The position numbers were made by a program, and so were the translations under genes. Positions 8,692-17,294 of a DNA stretch of 40,998 bases are shown here, piece after piece. The DNA is from Streptomyces cucumeris. GTDB taxonomy: Bacteria; Actinomycetota; Actinomycetes; Streptomycetales; Streptomycetaceae. Location: contig NZ_JANCLX010000054.1 in assembly GCF_024295805.1 (NCBI RefSeq), positions 1 through 40,998 on the forward strand, given 5' to 3'. The notes below the pieces were generated by a model, which saw only the letters and a program-made list of their open reading frames with translations, did no database searches and had not been told where the DNA came from. Position 1 is the first letter of the stretch. Each line of letters begins with the position of its first letter.

Positions 8692-9820
8692 TCAACTGGA
8701 TCGGTGGGCAGGTCGTGAACTCGCCGCTGTTCCGCCACGGATCGGAAAGCACCGCGGTGAGGGGCTTGAATCCGGCCTTCGTGACTCAAGCCACCGAGGC
8801 GGACGCCGCCCCGGCGGACGGCTCCGGGCGGCCACGCGCCGACAGGCGCGGAGGAGGGCGGCCGTGGTCGCCGTGACCGTCGCCGCCCTGTTCGTTTCCC
8901 TCAGTTCCTATGTGTGGGCCGACAACGAACTCAACCGGGATGTCGACCTCGACGCGATCACGGACCGCCCGTCGCAGGGCAAGGGCACCACCTATCTCAT
9001 CGTGGGATCGGACAGCCGGGACGGGCTGTCTGCCCGGGAGAAGAAGGACCTGCACGTCGGGTCGGCCGAGGGCCGCCGTACCGACTCGGTGATCCTGCTG
9101 CACACCGGGGCCCACGGCACCACGATGGTCAGCCTGCCGCGTGACTCCTGGCTGACCATTCCCGCATGGGTGCGCTCCGAGACCGGTGAGCGCCACCCCG
9201 CGGCACGGAACAAGCTCAACGCCGCCTTCTCCTACGGCGGTCCCGAACTGCTGGTGCGCACTGTGGAGCGGGCCACCGGGCTGCGTATCGATCACTACGC
9301 GGAGATCGGATTCCGGGGCTTCGTGGATATCGTGGACGAGACCGGCGGAGTCCGGATGTGCCTGGACCGGGCGGTCCGGGACGAGAAGTCCGGCGCCGAT
9401 CTGCAGAAAGGGTGCCATCTCCTCAACGGCACCGAGGCGCTCGCCTTCGTCCGGCAGCGCCATCAGGAGGCCGACGGCGACCTGGGGCGCACCAAGAACC
9501 AGCAGGCGTTCCTGGCCGCCCTCGCCGCCAGCATCACCACTCCGCACATCATGCTCAATCCGGGGAAGCTGTATCCGATCCTGGACTCGGCGCTGGACAC
9601 CCTCGTGGTGGACAAGGAGATGGAAGTACCGGACCTGATCTCCCTGATGCAGGCGGTACGTCGCGCCGCCGGGGGTACGGGGCAACGGGTCAATGTCCCG
9701 GTGGCGGCCGTTGGCATCCCGACGTCGAAGGGGAGCGCGGTGAAGTGGGACGCGGCCAAGGCGAGGCGTCTCTTCACCGCGTTGCGGAACGACGGGCCGT
9801 TGCCGGGCGGTGTGAACTGA
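8684..9820 (+). CDS. LytR-CpsA-Psr (LCP) family cell-wall glycopolymer ligase
   Basis: LCP proteins transfer lipid-linked glycopolymers onto peptidoglycan outside the cell. This 378-residue protein has a basic cytoplasmic head, one membrane helix (AAVVAVTVAALFVSLSSYVW, about residues 63-82), then the LCP core: YLIVGSDSRDG, RTDSVILLH, SLPRDSWLTIP, KLNAAFSYGGPELLVRTVE, YAEIGFRGFVDIVDETGGV, NGTEALAFVRQRH and DLGRTKNQQAFL. The arginines and aspartates that bind the pyrophosphate are all in place. ATG 8684 follows a GGAGG and overlaps the end of the glycan synthase gene by 8 nt, so the two are translationally coupled. That suggests the LCP enzyme attaches the polymer made by the upstream synthase, which is inference. 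A strong terminator follows. Confidence 0.93.
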   Translation: MSDQLDRWAGRELAAVPPRIGKHRGEGLESGLRDSSHRGGRRPGGRLRAATRRQARRRAAVVAVTVAALFVSLSSYVWADNELNRDVDLDAITDRPSQGKGTTYLIVGSDSRDGLSAREKKDLHVGSAEGRRTDSVILLHTGAHGTTMVSLPRDSWLTIPAWVRSETGERHPAARNKLNAAFSYGGPELLVRTVERATGLRIDHYAEIGFRGFVDIVDETGGVRMCLDRAVRDEKSGADLQKGCHLLNGTEALAFVRQRHQEADGDLGRTKNQQAFLAALAASITTPHIMLNPGKLYPILDSALDTLVVDKEMEVPDLISLMQAVRRAAGGTGQRVNVPVAAVGIPTSKGSAVKWDAAKARRLFTALRNDGPLPGGVN

Positions 9821-9829
9821 ATGCGTCCT

Positions 9830-9869
9830 GGCGCGTGGGAAGGCTTGGCTGGAGCCTTCCCAATGCGCC
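9830..9869 (+). terminator. Intrinsic terminator after the LCP gene
   Basis: Nine-base perfect stem (9837-9845 with 9853-9861) and a 7-base loop, extended outward by GGCGC/GCGCC at 9830-9834 and 9865-9869 with a small internal loop. It closes the glycan synthase-LCP transcript. Confidence 0.75.
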
Positions 9870-9997
9870 GTACCGGCACCAGAGCGCGCCCCCGGTTCCG
9901 CTGGTACGGGCCGACGCACGCCTCGACAACGGCGTGTTGGCCGAACGCCACGGGAAACATCACCGTCGTGGTGACCAGCACGGTCTATGCTGCCGGG

Positions 9998-10648
9998 ATG
10001 ATCAAGCCCATTGAACTCGTCATATTCGACTGCGACGGCGTATTGGTCGACAGCGAGCGCATCGCCGCGCGTGTTCAGGTCACCCTCGGAGCCGAGTTGG
10101 GTTGGCCGCTGACAGAGGACGAGGTCGTGGACCGGTTCATCGGACGCTCGCACGCCGCCATCCACGAGCAGGTCGCTGCCCGGCTCGGCCCGGACACGGC
10201 CGCGCTCTGGTCAAAGAGGTTCGAGCAATTGCACCGCGAGGCCGTGGACGCGGGACTTGCCCCGGTGGACGGCTTGCCGGAAGCACTCGACGCGCTCACT
10301 CTGCCGACCTGCGTCGCCTCCAGCGGCTCCCACGACAAGATGCGGCACACCCTGGGACGTACCGGGCTCTACGAACGCTTCGCAGGCCGCATCTACAGCG
10401 CAACCGAAGTCTCTCGTGGCAAACCCGCCCCCGATCTGTTCTTGCACGCCGCTGAGCAGATGGGTGTCGATCCCGGAGCCTGCGTGGTGATCGAGGACAG
10501 CCGGCCCGGCGTCCAGGCTGCCCGCGCCGCGGGCATGCGAGCCTTCGGCTACGCCGGCGGACTGACCCCGGCCGATCGCCTCGAAGGCCGCGACACCGTC
10601 ATCTTCCATGACATGCGCAAGCTGCCGACCCTCATCGCCGAGCGGTAG
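9998..10648 (+). CDS. HAD-superfamily phosphatase, beta-phosphoglucomutase-like subfamily
   Basis: A 216-residue HAD hydrolase of subfamily IA. Motif I is FDCDGVLVDSE with nucleophile D11 and general acid D13. Motif II is the serine of ASSGSHDK, motif III the lysine of RGKPAPDLF, and motif IV the VIEDSRPGVQAA aspartates. A cap domain lies between motif I and motif II. Such enzymes dephosphorylate sugar phosphates or interconvert them, and the exact substrate cannot be read from sequence. The start at ATG 9998 gives the standard N-terminus (IELVIFDCDG) but has no obvious ribosome site, so it may be leaderless or weakly expressed. It stands alone between a terminator and a non-coding gap. Confidence 0.9.
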   Translation: MIKPIELVIFDCDGVLVDSERIAARVQVTLGAELGWPLTEDEVVDRFIGRSHAAIHEQVAARLGPDTAALWSKRFEQLHREAVDAGLAPVDGLPEALDALTLPTCVASSGSHDKMRHTLGRTGLYERFAGRIYSATEVSRGKPAPDLFLHAAEQMGVDPGACVVIEDSRPGVQAARAAGMRAFGYAGGLTPADRLEGRDTVIFHDMRKLPTLIAER

Positions 10649-10979
10649 CCCTCTCTTCACCAGGTGCTGCCCATCCAGGAGACGTGACAGGTGGCTCGGT
10701 CCCAGGGCTTGTCCGGTCGATCATGTCCGGCGCCGGGTGGCTGTGGCCGGGACTGGCTGAGCCGGTTGGCCGCTCGGTCGACGGTGTTGCGTCTCTTGCA
10801 GCGCTCTTCAACGAAGCCGGGCGGCCGCCTGCTGTGTGAGCTATTGCGTAGGCAGGCGGCCTGGCTGTCGGTGTCGTCTCCGGAATGGTGTGCCGAATGT
10901 TTCGACGCCGGAGGTGCTCGCGGCTATAGGCCCTGTCCGCGGGGAGGGAGTCGGCGCGAGGCAGGGAGCCAGAGCCGGA
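10649..10979. other. Gap between the HAD gene and the ABC/sigma operon
   Basis: About 330 bases between convergent genes. A 10-bp perfect inverted repeat (10823-10832 with 10852-10861, 19-base loop) could be a weak bidirectional terminator. No gene is visible. Confidence 0.35.
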
Positions 10980-11603
10980 TCACCCTTCCCGGCTTTCGGG
11001 CCGGGGGCCGCGCACCACGTAGAGGGTCGCGCCGGTGAGGAACGCGGTCAGGGCCGGGAGCCAGGAGATGGGCTGGGCTCCAGGTTGAACGGCCCAGGCC
11101 CACAGGGCGTGGGCGCGGCTGTGGGCGTCGGCCGGTGTGAGGTAGAGCGACGAGAGGTAGGCGAGGACGGGCATCCAGCAGAGACGGGAGCCGATGACCG
11201 TGGCCGCGGCCAAGGCGACTCCCACCGCTCCGAGGAGGTTACGCAGAAGACCCCAGCTGCCGAAGACAGGAAGGGTGGAGGGGGCTACCAGCACCAGGGC
11301 GGCGCCCGCGATGACGGTGAGCATCGTCAGATGGGCCAGACGGCGCGGTGGCCAGGGTCGGACGGCGGTCGCGTCCAGCGCTGGGGAGTACTGGTACGTG
11401 CTTACACCGATAGCGCATGCCGCGAATACGGGAGCCAGTGCTTCGGCGCGGACCCGCTGGGCCGGGTCGAGATAAATCTCGGACCGGTGGGCGCAGACGG
11501 CGGCCAGAGCGGCGACGGCGAGCAGCGCGGCCACAGTGTGGGGCATAGCCCGTGACCGGGCATACAGGAGGACACCGTGGGCGGAGGCGGACTGGCGGTT
11601 CAC
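10980..11603 (-). CDS. Polytopic membrane protein, last gene of the sigma/ABC operon
   Basis: A 207-residue hydrophobic protein with about five predicted membrane segments (for example AMPHTVAALLAVAALAAVCA, HLTMLTVIAGAALVLVAPS, LGAVGVALAAATVIGS). I recognise no family motif. GTG 11603 overlaps the stop of the preceding gene as GTGA, so it is translationally coupled to the other membrane subunit. By position it is probably an accessory membrane component of the ABC transporter encoded upstream. A later in-frame ATG (AMPHTV) is possible, but the overlap supports the GTG. Confidence 0.75.
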   Translation of the reverse strand: MNRQSASAHGVLLYARSRAMPHTVAALLAVAALAAVCAHRSEIYLDPAQRVRAEALAPVFAACAIGVSTYQYSPALDATAVRPWPPRRLAHLTMLTVIAGAALVLVAPSTLPVFGSWGLLRNLLGAVGVALAAATVIGSRLCWMPVLAYLSSLYLTPADAHSRAHALWAWAVQPGAQPISWLPALTAFLTGATLYVVRGPRPESREG

Positions 11604-12922
11604 AGGGCGGGCACCTTACTGAAGTCGCAGGAGGGGCCGGCGGCGAAGTAGCGGTTCAGCCAGACGCGTCGCCGGTCCTCTCCCATGGACGTCAGACGGG
11701 ACAGGGCGTCGGCCGTGGTCCGGCTCTCTGCCAGACCGCGCCGGTCACCCGAGTCGCGTGCCTGCTCTTCGTCGGCCTTCCGCCTGCTCTCGGCGAGGTC
11801 ATTGGAGACCAGCCAGTCCTGTACCGCGTAGTGGAGGTAGGCATCGGGCCCGCCGTCGCACTCGGGTACGAGGGCGGCGCCGGTCTCCAAGACGAACCGC
11901 TCGGGGTCAGCCAGTTCGCCGCGCACGACGTTCTGACCGACGAAGAAGGGAGGCAGGGGCAAGCGGTCGGGCAGGGGATGCACCCCCTTCAGCCGCCCGG
12001 TCATGCCCGACAGCGCGGCCGATACCTGCGGCAGCAGACCCTTGTACTCCGCGTCGACGCATACGCGCGGTGTTGTCGTGTTGTCGCACACCTCGGTGCG
12101 CGTGTGGGCGGGCCACATGCCCTCGCCTACCCGCACCATGGGGACCGCCGCCGCGATCGCCGCAGCGGCGAGCGGGACTACGGCGCACCATGACCATCGG
12201 GGACGGAAGGTGTGGGCGCAGACCACCGCGGCGGCGAGGCCGCCGGTCCAGACGATCATCGTCAGTGGTTGCCACCACACCGGCCCCTGGTCGCCGAAGC
12301 CGTTGTCCGCGGCCGGGCTGAGGAAGCGGACCGGGGAGGCGTCGTCGGTGAAGCCGAGCAGTAGATACACGGCGAGGGCGAGGGCGGGTGCCGTCAGCCG
12401 CCACGGTACGAGTCGGCCGACGACGGCACCGATGACCGTCGCGCTGACAAGGACCGTCAGGTCCGCGGCCACCGGTACGAAGATCGGCCGTCCGCCGGAG
12501 ACATACGGCCAGGTGGCCAGGAACGACAGGGCCGCTATTACGGTGTGGGCCACCACAACCGCGAGTGCCACCGGCAGTGAGACCACCAGGAACTGCGTGA
12601 ACTCGCTCCTGGACGCGGAGGCACGCAGCCCGGTCATACGGCTGCGGTGCTCCCGCGCGCCCTGCCAGCACCCCGCGGCAGCCACCAATGGCCCGCACAG
12701 CATTGCGGCACCGATGTGCAGCTGATATCGAGTCTCAGCCCAACTGCCTTGCCAGAAGTCCGCTTTCGCCGCCATCGTCAGTGCCTCGACGACACACACC
12801 GCCAGGGCGACCCAGCGGGCCGAACCGCCACGTACCTCGGCGAAGACCGGGTGGCGTGGCCGACGGCCGAGTGGTGTCGCGGGACGCACGGTCCGGCGAC
12901 GGACGAGGGAAGGAGCGTTCAT
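11600..12922 (-). CDS. ABC-transporter-associated membrane protein with a C-terminal soluble domain
   Basis: A 440-residue protein with roughly six to eight membrane helices in the first 270 residues, then a hydrophilic domain of about 170 residues with a short Cys pair (EVCDNTTTPRVCVD) and many charged residues. The Cys pair suggests an extracytoplasmic location. It looks like an ABC-2-type permease with an appended outer domain. ATG 12922 overlaps the ATPase stop as ATGA, and its own stop overlaps the next gene as GTGA. It should form the membrane channel with the ATPase and the flanking membrane proteins. I cannot name the substrate. The C-terminal domain is not one I recognise. Confidence 0.82.
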   Translation of the reverse strand: MNAPSLVRRRTVRPATPLGRRPRHPVFAEVRGGSARWVALAVCVVEALTMAAKADFWQGSWAETRYQLHIGAAMLCGPLVAAAGCWQGAREHRSRMTGLRASASRSEFTQFLVVSLPVALAVVVAHTVIAALSFLATWPYVSGGRPIFVPVAADLTVLVSATVIGAVVGRLVPWRLTAPALALAVYLLLGFTDDASPVRFLSPAADNGFGDQGPVWWQPLTMIVWTGGLAAAVVCAHTFRPRWSWCAVVPLAAAAIAAAVPMVRVGEGMWPAHTRTEVCDNTTTPRVCVDAEYKGLLPQVSAALSGMTGRLKGVHPLPDRLPLPPFFVGQNVVRGELADPERFVLETGAALVPECDGGPDAYLHYAVQDWLVSNDLAESRRKADEEQARDSGDRRGLAESRTTADALSRLTSMGEDRRRVWLNRYFAAGPSCDFSKVPAL

Positions 12923-13725
12923 CGGCCCGCCTCCTGCGCCGCCGCCCCGGAGCGCCGCAGGCGCAGCGCGGCGGCGTAGCCGCGCTCGATGGGGCTCCCG
13001 GCGAACGCCTCGTCCTCCCACCGTTCGCCCAGTGCGGCCAGCGAGTCCGGTGTGCCGCGGTACGCCACCGTCCCGTTTTCGATGAGGGTCACCTCGGTGC
13101 ACGCGGCGGCCACATCCTCCACCAGATGTGTGGAGACGACGACGGTGGTGCCCTCCTCGCCCAGTTCCCGCAGCAACGCCCGGAACTCGACCCGCTGTTC
13201 CGGGTCGAGGCCCGCGGTCGGCTCGTCGAGCAGCAGCACGGCCGGGTCGTTGACGATGGCCTGGGCGATGCCGACCCGCCGCACCATGCCGCCCGACAGG
13301 GTCTTCATCTTCGTGTCGATGCGGTCCGTCAGCCCGACGCGGGCCACGGCTCGCTCGACCGCCCGGCCGGTTTCCGCCCCGGGCATCTCCTTCAGCCACG
13401 CCACGTAGGCGACGAAGTCCCGGACGCTGAAGCCGGGGTAGTAGCCGAAGTCCTGTGGCAGATAGCCGAGTCGGCGGCGGGCGGCGGACAGTTCCCGATG
13501 CCCGGAAAGCGGACGGCCGAGGAACTCCACGTGTCCGGCGAAGGGACGGGCGACCGTGGCCAGCACCCGTATCAGGGAGGTCTTGCCCGCTCCGTTCGGG
13601 CCCAGCAAGCCGTGCACTCCGGATCCGAAGTCCAGATCGACGGCGTCGAGGGCGATGGTTCTGCGATGCCGGACGGTCAGTCCGGTGATGCTGAGGGCGT
13701 TCACGGGATTCTCCAGGAAGTTCAT
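12919..13725 (-). CDS. ABC transporter ATP-binding subunit
   Basis: A 268-residue nucleotide-binding subunit. Walker A is GPNGAGKTS at about 42-50, the Q-loop is YLPQDFGYYPG, the signature is LSGGMVRR, Walker B with catalytic glutamate is VLLLDEPTAGLD, and the H-loop is VVSTHLVED. The sequence resembles ATPases of ABC-2 exporters. Start and stop are both in 4-nt overlaps (13722-13725 and 12919-12922), so it is coupled to the membrane proteins on both sides. Placement directly behind a sigma and anti-sigma gene suggests expression controlled by that sigma factor. Confidence 0.93.
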   Translation of the reverse strand: MNFLENPVNALSITGLTVRHRRTIALDAVDLDFGSGVHGLLGPNGAGKTSLIRVLATVARPFAGHVEFLGRPLSGHRELSAARRRLGYLPQDFGYYPGFSVRDFVAYVAWLKEMPGAETGRAVERAVARVGLTDRIDTKMKTLSGGMVRRVGIAQAIVNDPAVLLLDEPTAGLDPEQRVEFRALLRELGEEGTTVVVSTHLVEDVAAACTEVTLIENGTVAYRGTPDSLAALGERWEDEAFAGSPIERGYAAALRLRRSGAAAQEAGR

Positions 13726-14690
13726 TGGTGGGGCGCCCGGGGGGAGCGGGGCTCGACATCGAACGCGTGGCGCCGCAGGAGGACCAGCACCGCGCACAAC
13801 GCGGCGGCCGCGGCCCAGCCCGACTGCTGTCCGGTGCCGGACACGACCCGGGCCAGCTGCTCGGTCAGTGCGGATTCCGGGTGCACACCGTCGCCCCGGC
13901 GGGTGGCGAGCAGCACGGGAACCAGCATGGTGAGGCTCCAGACGCCGGCGAGAAGTCCGGCCGCGATGGAGCATCCGATGTATGAGCCGAGCCCGAGGCA
14001 GCCCGCGGTCAGAGCCAGTCCCGGAAGCAGCCAGGTGGCGGGGCCCGGCGCCCCGGACTGGTTCGGCACGATGGCGCCTGCCGCTGTGAGGAGAGGCAGA
14101 CTTACCGCGAGCACTGCCACACACCGGGTCAGCAGGAGCCGCAGACCACCGGAGGGGGTCGCGAGGGTGATCTCGTGGACCGGGTCCGCGGACGGGCCGT
14201 ATGACAGGGCCACTCCTGCCAGCGGCAGCAGCGGAGCCAGGGCGAGCAGCAGTGGCCGGGCGCCGGTGAAGTCCGCCCCGTAGGCCAGTGATACCGCGCC
14301 CGCGCACACCAGGAGCACCGCCACCACCCACGCTCCGCGCAGTGCGGGCCCGGCGGCCCAGATCGCCCGGCAGAGCAGTCGGGTGTGACGGGGCTGCGGA
14401 TGACTGAACACTCGGTGGCTGATGGCACCTTGCGGAGGGAGTGCGCCCAGCAGCGTGCTCCGCACATCCGCCAGCACCCGCGCCGTGTCCTTCCGCGCGC
14501 GCACGGCGGCCGACACGGTGGTCGCGCAGTTGCCGCAGTTCTCCGTGTGCTTCTCCAGCGACCATGCCACGGCGTCGCTGACGGTCCCCGCCGCGTAGTG
14601 GGTGGCCATCATCTCGTCTACATGCCAGTCTCCGGAGGCGTACCGGACCTCGTCGCCTTGCTGAAGCGGCTCGCTGTGTCGCCTCTTCAC
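13722..14690 (-). CDS. Zinc-finger anti-sigma domain fused to a six-helix membrane domain
   Basis: A 322-residue protein. The first 60 residues form a ZAS-type anti-sigma domain: HYAAGTVSDAVAWSLEKHTENCGNC carries the H-x3-C-x2-C zinc motif (H48, C52, C55). The rest (about 90-320) has around six membrane helices. It follows the ECF sigma gene with a GTGA overlap, the normal arrangement for a cognate anti-sigma factor, so it probably holds that sigma factor at the membrane. The multi-helix membrane part is larger than the single helix of usual anti-sigma factors and could be a permease subunit of the ABC system, linking transporter state to sigma release. GTG 14690 has GGAGG 6 nt upstream. The downstream overlap with the ATPase gene is ATGA. 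Confidence 0.85.
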   Translation of the reverse strand: MKRRHSEPLQQGDEVRYASGDWHVDEMMATHYAAGTVSDAVAWSLEKHTENCGNCATTVSAAVRARKDTARVLADVRSTLLGALPPQGAISHRVFSHPQPRHTRLLCRAIWAAGPALRGAWVVAVLLVCAGAVSLAYGADFTGARPLLLALAPLLPLAGVALSYGPSADPVHEITLATPSGGLRLLLTRCVAVLAVSLPLLTAAGAIVPNQSGAPGPATWLLPGLALTAGCLGLGSYIGCSIAAGLLAGVWSLTMLVPVLLATRRGDGVHPESALTEQLARVVSGTGQQSGWAAAAALCAVLVLLRRHAFDVEPRSPRAPHQ

Positions 14691-15271
14691 GCCAGACCTC
14701 CGAGTGGTGCGCGGTCCTGGGACAGCTGAGCCAGCGCGACCCACAGCTCGCGGCGGGCACGCATAGCCCGGGTCTTGACGGTCCCTTCGGGTATGCCGAG
14801 CAGTACAGCGGCCTCCCGGGTGGTGAGCCCGTCCACGACCGTTGCTCTGAGTACCTCGCGCAGCTCCGGCGAGATCCTGTCGAGGGCGGTGCCCACGTCT
14901 CCGAACTCGAGGCCGTCCAGTACTCGTTCCTCGGCGGAGGGGGCAACCGGCGGTGGGGCGTACTCCACCCGTTCGGCGCGCGCCTGTACGCGCTGGGCGT
15001 CCAACAGCCGCCGGGCGGCGATCACCCACAGCCAGCCGCCGCATTCCGCGCCGCGGTAGGAGCCGGCGGACCGCCAGACGGTGAGGAAGGTGTCCTGGAG
15101 GACCTCGCGAACGGTCTCGGGGTCGGTACAGCGCCGCGACAGCCGGGCGAACAGCCAGCCGGCATGCCGGTCGTAGAAGGTGGCCAACGCAGCCTGGTCC
15201 CCTCCGGCGACGGCACGCAGCAAGGCGGCGTCGTCATCTCGGTCAGCCCTTCGCGGGCGGAACAGTGTCAC
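14687..15271 (-). CDS. ECF RNA polymerase sigma factor, first gene of a five-gene operon
   Basis: ECF (group 4) sigma factor of about 194 residues. Region 2 is visible as AALATFYDRHAGWLFARLSRRCTD with the core-binding DTFLTVWRSAGSYRG, and region 4 as ISPELREVLRATVVDGLTTREAAVLLGIPEGTVKTRAMRARREL, a helix-turn-helix. It directs transcription in response to release by the downstream anti-sigma protein. I prefer GTG 15271, with a GAGGGA just upstream at somewhat short spacing; TTG 15289 in the same frame is the alternative. It is the promoter-proximal gene of an operon that includes its anti-sigma partner and an ABC transporter. Confidence 0.9.
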   Translation of the reverse strand: MTLFRPRRADRDDDAALLRAVAGGDQAALATFYDRHAGWLFARLSRRCTDPETVREVLQDTFLTVWRSAGSYRGAECGGWLWVIAARRLLDAQRVQARAERVEYAPPPVAPSAEERVLDGLEFGDVGTALDRISPELREVLRATVVDGLTTREAAVLLGIPEGTVKTRAMRARRELWVALAQLSQDRAPLGGLA

Positions 15272-15803
15272 GCTCCCTCTATCGCTCAACGGCCCGCATC
15301 CGGTTCACCAACTCCATGATGAGGGCGGAGCTGATGGGGTGAATCAGCCGTCCGCACTTGGCGCCCTGGGCCGGTATCAATCTGTGATGGTGCGTCAGGG
15401 CTCAGCGGATTCAAGCGTCTGCGCTGCAACAGCGGGCCGCTGGGATCCGTGCATGCGAGGGCCCTGCTTCGGGTGCTCAGCCGGTGGACCATGAGGGCCA
15501 GAGTGCGTCGGGATCTTGCGCGCTCGCTCAGCGACCCACAGTGCCGCCGAAGGGCCGGGCCCACGTGGCAGTCGGCCCGGCCCCGCGGCTGGCGTACCCC
15601 AGCCGCGACTCGTACATCACGTGATCGAGTGCGTACATGAACAGTACGCCCCCGCCATTCGTCGCCTTCTCAGAGGGCAACCGTGCGGCGCGAGGCGAGT
15701 GGAGGCCACTTTGTGCAGCTCAGTGCCGGTGCTCCCACGACCATCTCGTGTAACACATAGGGTGCCACTGCCGCTCGGTGTGGTCCGGCCACGGCCTCTC
15801 AGG
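15272..15803. other. Intergenic region upstream of the sigma/ABC operon
   Basis: About 530 bases without a credible gene. The part nearest 15271 should carry the sigma operon promoter, though I could not find a clean ECF-type -35/-10 pair. The middle (15552-15649) holds a run of four hairpins listed separately. A possible relic frame on the minus strand around 15290-15560 has no recognisable motif. Confidence 0.4.
15552..15649. terminator. Cluster of four consecutive hairpins
   Basis: Four inverted repeats follow one another. They are: a 10-bp GC stem (15552-15561 with 15574-15583); a 9-bp stem (15584-15592 with 15599-15607); ACTCG/CGAGT (15608-15612 with 15626-15630) enclosing the palindrome ATCACGTGAT; and GCGTAC/GTACGC (15631-15636 with 15644-15649). 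The first two are strong enough to terminate transcription coming from the minus-strand gene at 15804. The loop of the first and the centre of the third both contain CACGTG. Confidence 0.5.
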
Positions 15804-16262
15804 TCAGATGTCCTCTTCGGGGCCGACATGACGAAGGACCGTCTCGTGCTCCCCTGAGGCGACGAGCCCGTCGATGACCTTGGCCATCGACAGCACACCT
15901 GGGTCGCGCACGATGAGGCCGTCCCAGCACCACCAGTAATCGCCTTCCGGGTCACCCGCCTGCCGCCGGCGGTCCATGATGCGGTGCACCTCGTCGAGCG
16001 TGAATATGGTTCCGGACCAGCGCTCGCCATCGTCGCGGATGACCCACATGTCCACGTTGCAGACTTCGGCCAGGTCCTCTCCTGCTCCTGGTACGAAGCA
16101 GATCTCGTACCCATCGCGTCTGACCCGATAGAAGGGACCGTCCCACATGCTCGCCCACTCCGTAACGTTCGGTCCTGCCGCGCCTGCATCAGCAGAGATA
16201 GCCGACCAGTAGACCATGTTCTGCTTGAAGGTGGCGATAGCCGTTGGCGATGCGAAGGCCAT
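15804..16262 (-). CDS. Hypothetical protein of 152 residues
   Basis: I do not recognise the family. Codon usage is normal for the genome and the protein is acidic and soluble, rich in Trp and Asp (for example EWASMWDGPFYRVRRDGYEICFVPGAG, VDMWVIRDDGERWSGTIFTLDEV, GDYWWCWDGLIV). There is no signal peptide or membrane helix, so it should be cytoplasmic. ATG 16262 has no clear ribosome site. A later in-frame ATG (residue 16, NMVYW) is possible. The hydrolase gene upstream ends its reading frame on the same strand at 16306, only 44 bases away, so the two may share a transcript. Confidence 0.7.
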   Translation of the reverse strand: MAFASPTAIATFKQNMVYWSAISADAGAAGPNVTEWASMWDGPFYRVRRDGYEICFVPGAGEDLAEVCNVDMWVIRDDGERWSGTIFTLDEVHRIMDRRRQAGDPEGDYWWCWDGLIVRDPGVLSMAKVIDGLVASGEHETVLRHVGPEEDI

Positions 16263-16305
16263 GCTGCGGAGCCGTGTATGTCAGGTCGCTATCCACGCTG
16301 AAGCC

Positions 16306-17040
16306 TCAGCTGGTGGCCAGAGTGCGGTCCAGAAGAGGGAGCAGACGATCCCAGTGGTGCTTCAGCCCGGAGGTGTTGAAAGCGTCGGTGTCGGCCATGG
16401 TGAAGCCGTGGATGGTGCCGGGGTAGATCTCGGAGGTGTAGGTGACACCGGCGGCATCCAGGGCCCGGTTGAGCTCGCCCAGCGCCTCAGGTGTCATGTC
16501 GCCTTCGGCGTGGCCGAGGTGGACCTGGGCGGTGAGCTTGGAGAAGAGGTCGGGCCCATCGGCGCCCACGGGGCCGTGGAATGCGGCGACTGCGGCCACT
16601 TGGCCCGGGTGCGCCGCGGCGGTGCGCATCGCCAGGAGGCCACCGATGCAGTAGCCGGTCACGGCGACCGGACCGGCGTCGACCTCGGGCTGGGTGGTGA
16701 GGAACCTGAGGTAGGCGTCGGCGTCGCTCAGGACACGTTCGGTGGTGTGCGCCTCGATCAAAGGCATCAGCTGGGCGAAGACCGCGGGCCGGGCCTCTTC
16801 TCCGATGTGCTCGGGAAGCTCGATCACCGGTGCGGGGCCGTGCCGGTAGAAGAGATTGGGGACGAGCACGTAGTACCCGTGCCCGGCCAGTTCGTGGGCC
16901 AACTCTCGCAGTACGGGCCGGATGCCGAAGCCGTCCGCGTACATCAGCACCCCTGGGTGCCGCTCACCGTGGTCGGGGAAGGCGGCGAACGCGTCGGCCT
17001 GTCCGTCCGCGGTGGGAATCTGCAACGTCTTGATGGGCAT
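16306..17040 (-). CDS. Dienelactone hydrolase family protein
   Basis: Alpha/beta-hydrolase of 244 residues in the dienelactone hydrolase family, which uses a cysteine nucleophile to open lactones or cleave small esters. The triad is visible as C131 in GYCIGG, D181 in GHAEGDMTPE and H211 in GTIHGF. Early strands (HPGVLMYADGFGIRP, YYVLVPNLFYRHG) match the family. The ATG at 17040 has AGGAG 5 to 6 nt upstream. It lies upstream of the 152-residue hypothetical gene in the same orientation. The physiological substrate is unknown; family members often act on chlorinated or aromatic-ring breakdown products, but many are general esterases. Confidence 0.92.
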   Translation of the reverse strand: MPIKTLQIPTADGQADAFAAFPDHGERHPGVLMYADGFGIRPVLRELAHELAGHGYYVLVPNLFYRHGPAPVIELPEHIGEEARPAVFAQLMPLIEAHTTERVLSDADAYLRFLTTQPEVDAGPVAVTGYCIGGLLAMRTAAAHPGQVAAVAAFHGPVGADGPDLFSKLTAQVHLGHAEGDMTPEALGELNRALDAAGVTYTSEIYPGTIHGFTMADTDAFNTSGLKHHWDRLLPLLDRTLATS

Positions 17041-17294
17041 GAGTTCTCCTGTCGTGTTGATGTGCCGAACCTGGGATCGACACGACAGGGGGAGCTCGCG
17101 CGGCGGCGCCAGGTCCTCGCTTGAACAGCGGGCCTGCACCGGCGGTTACGGCGCTCAGGAGAGCACCGGGTCACCAATCCGTGTGTGGCGCGAGGCCGTC
17201 CCGGTAGTCATGGTTGCGCAGCGTAGTCCACCGGACCAAGTCAACGCCAGCACACAGGTCCACAGTGCGATGAGCAGAAGTCGGCATCAGCAGA

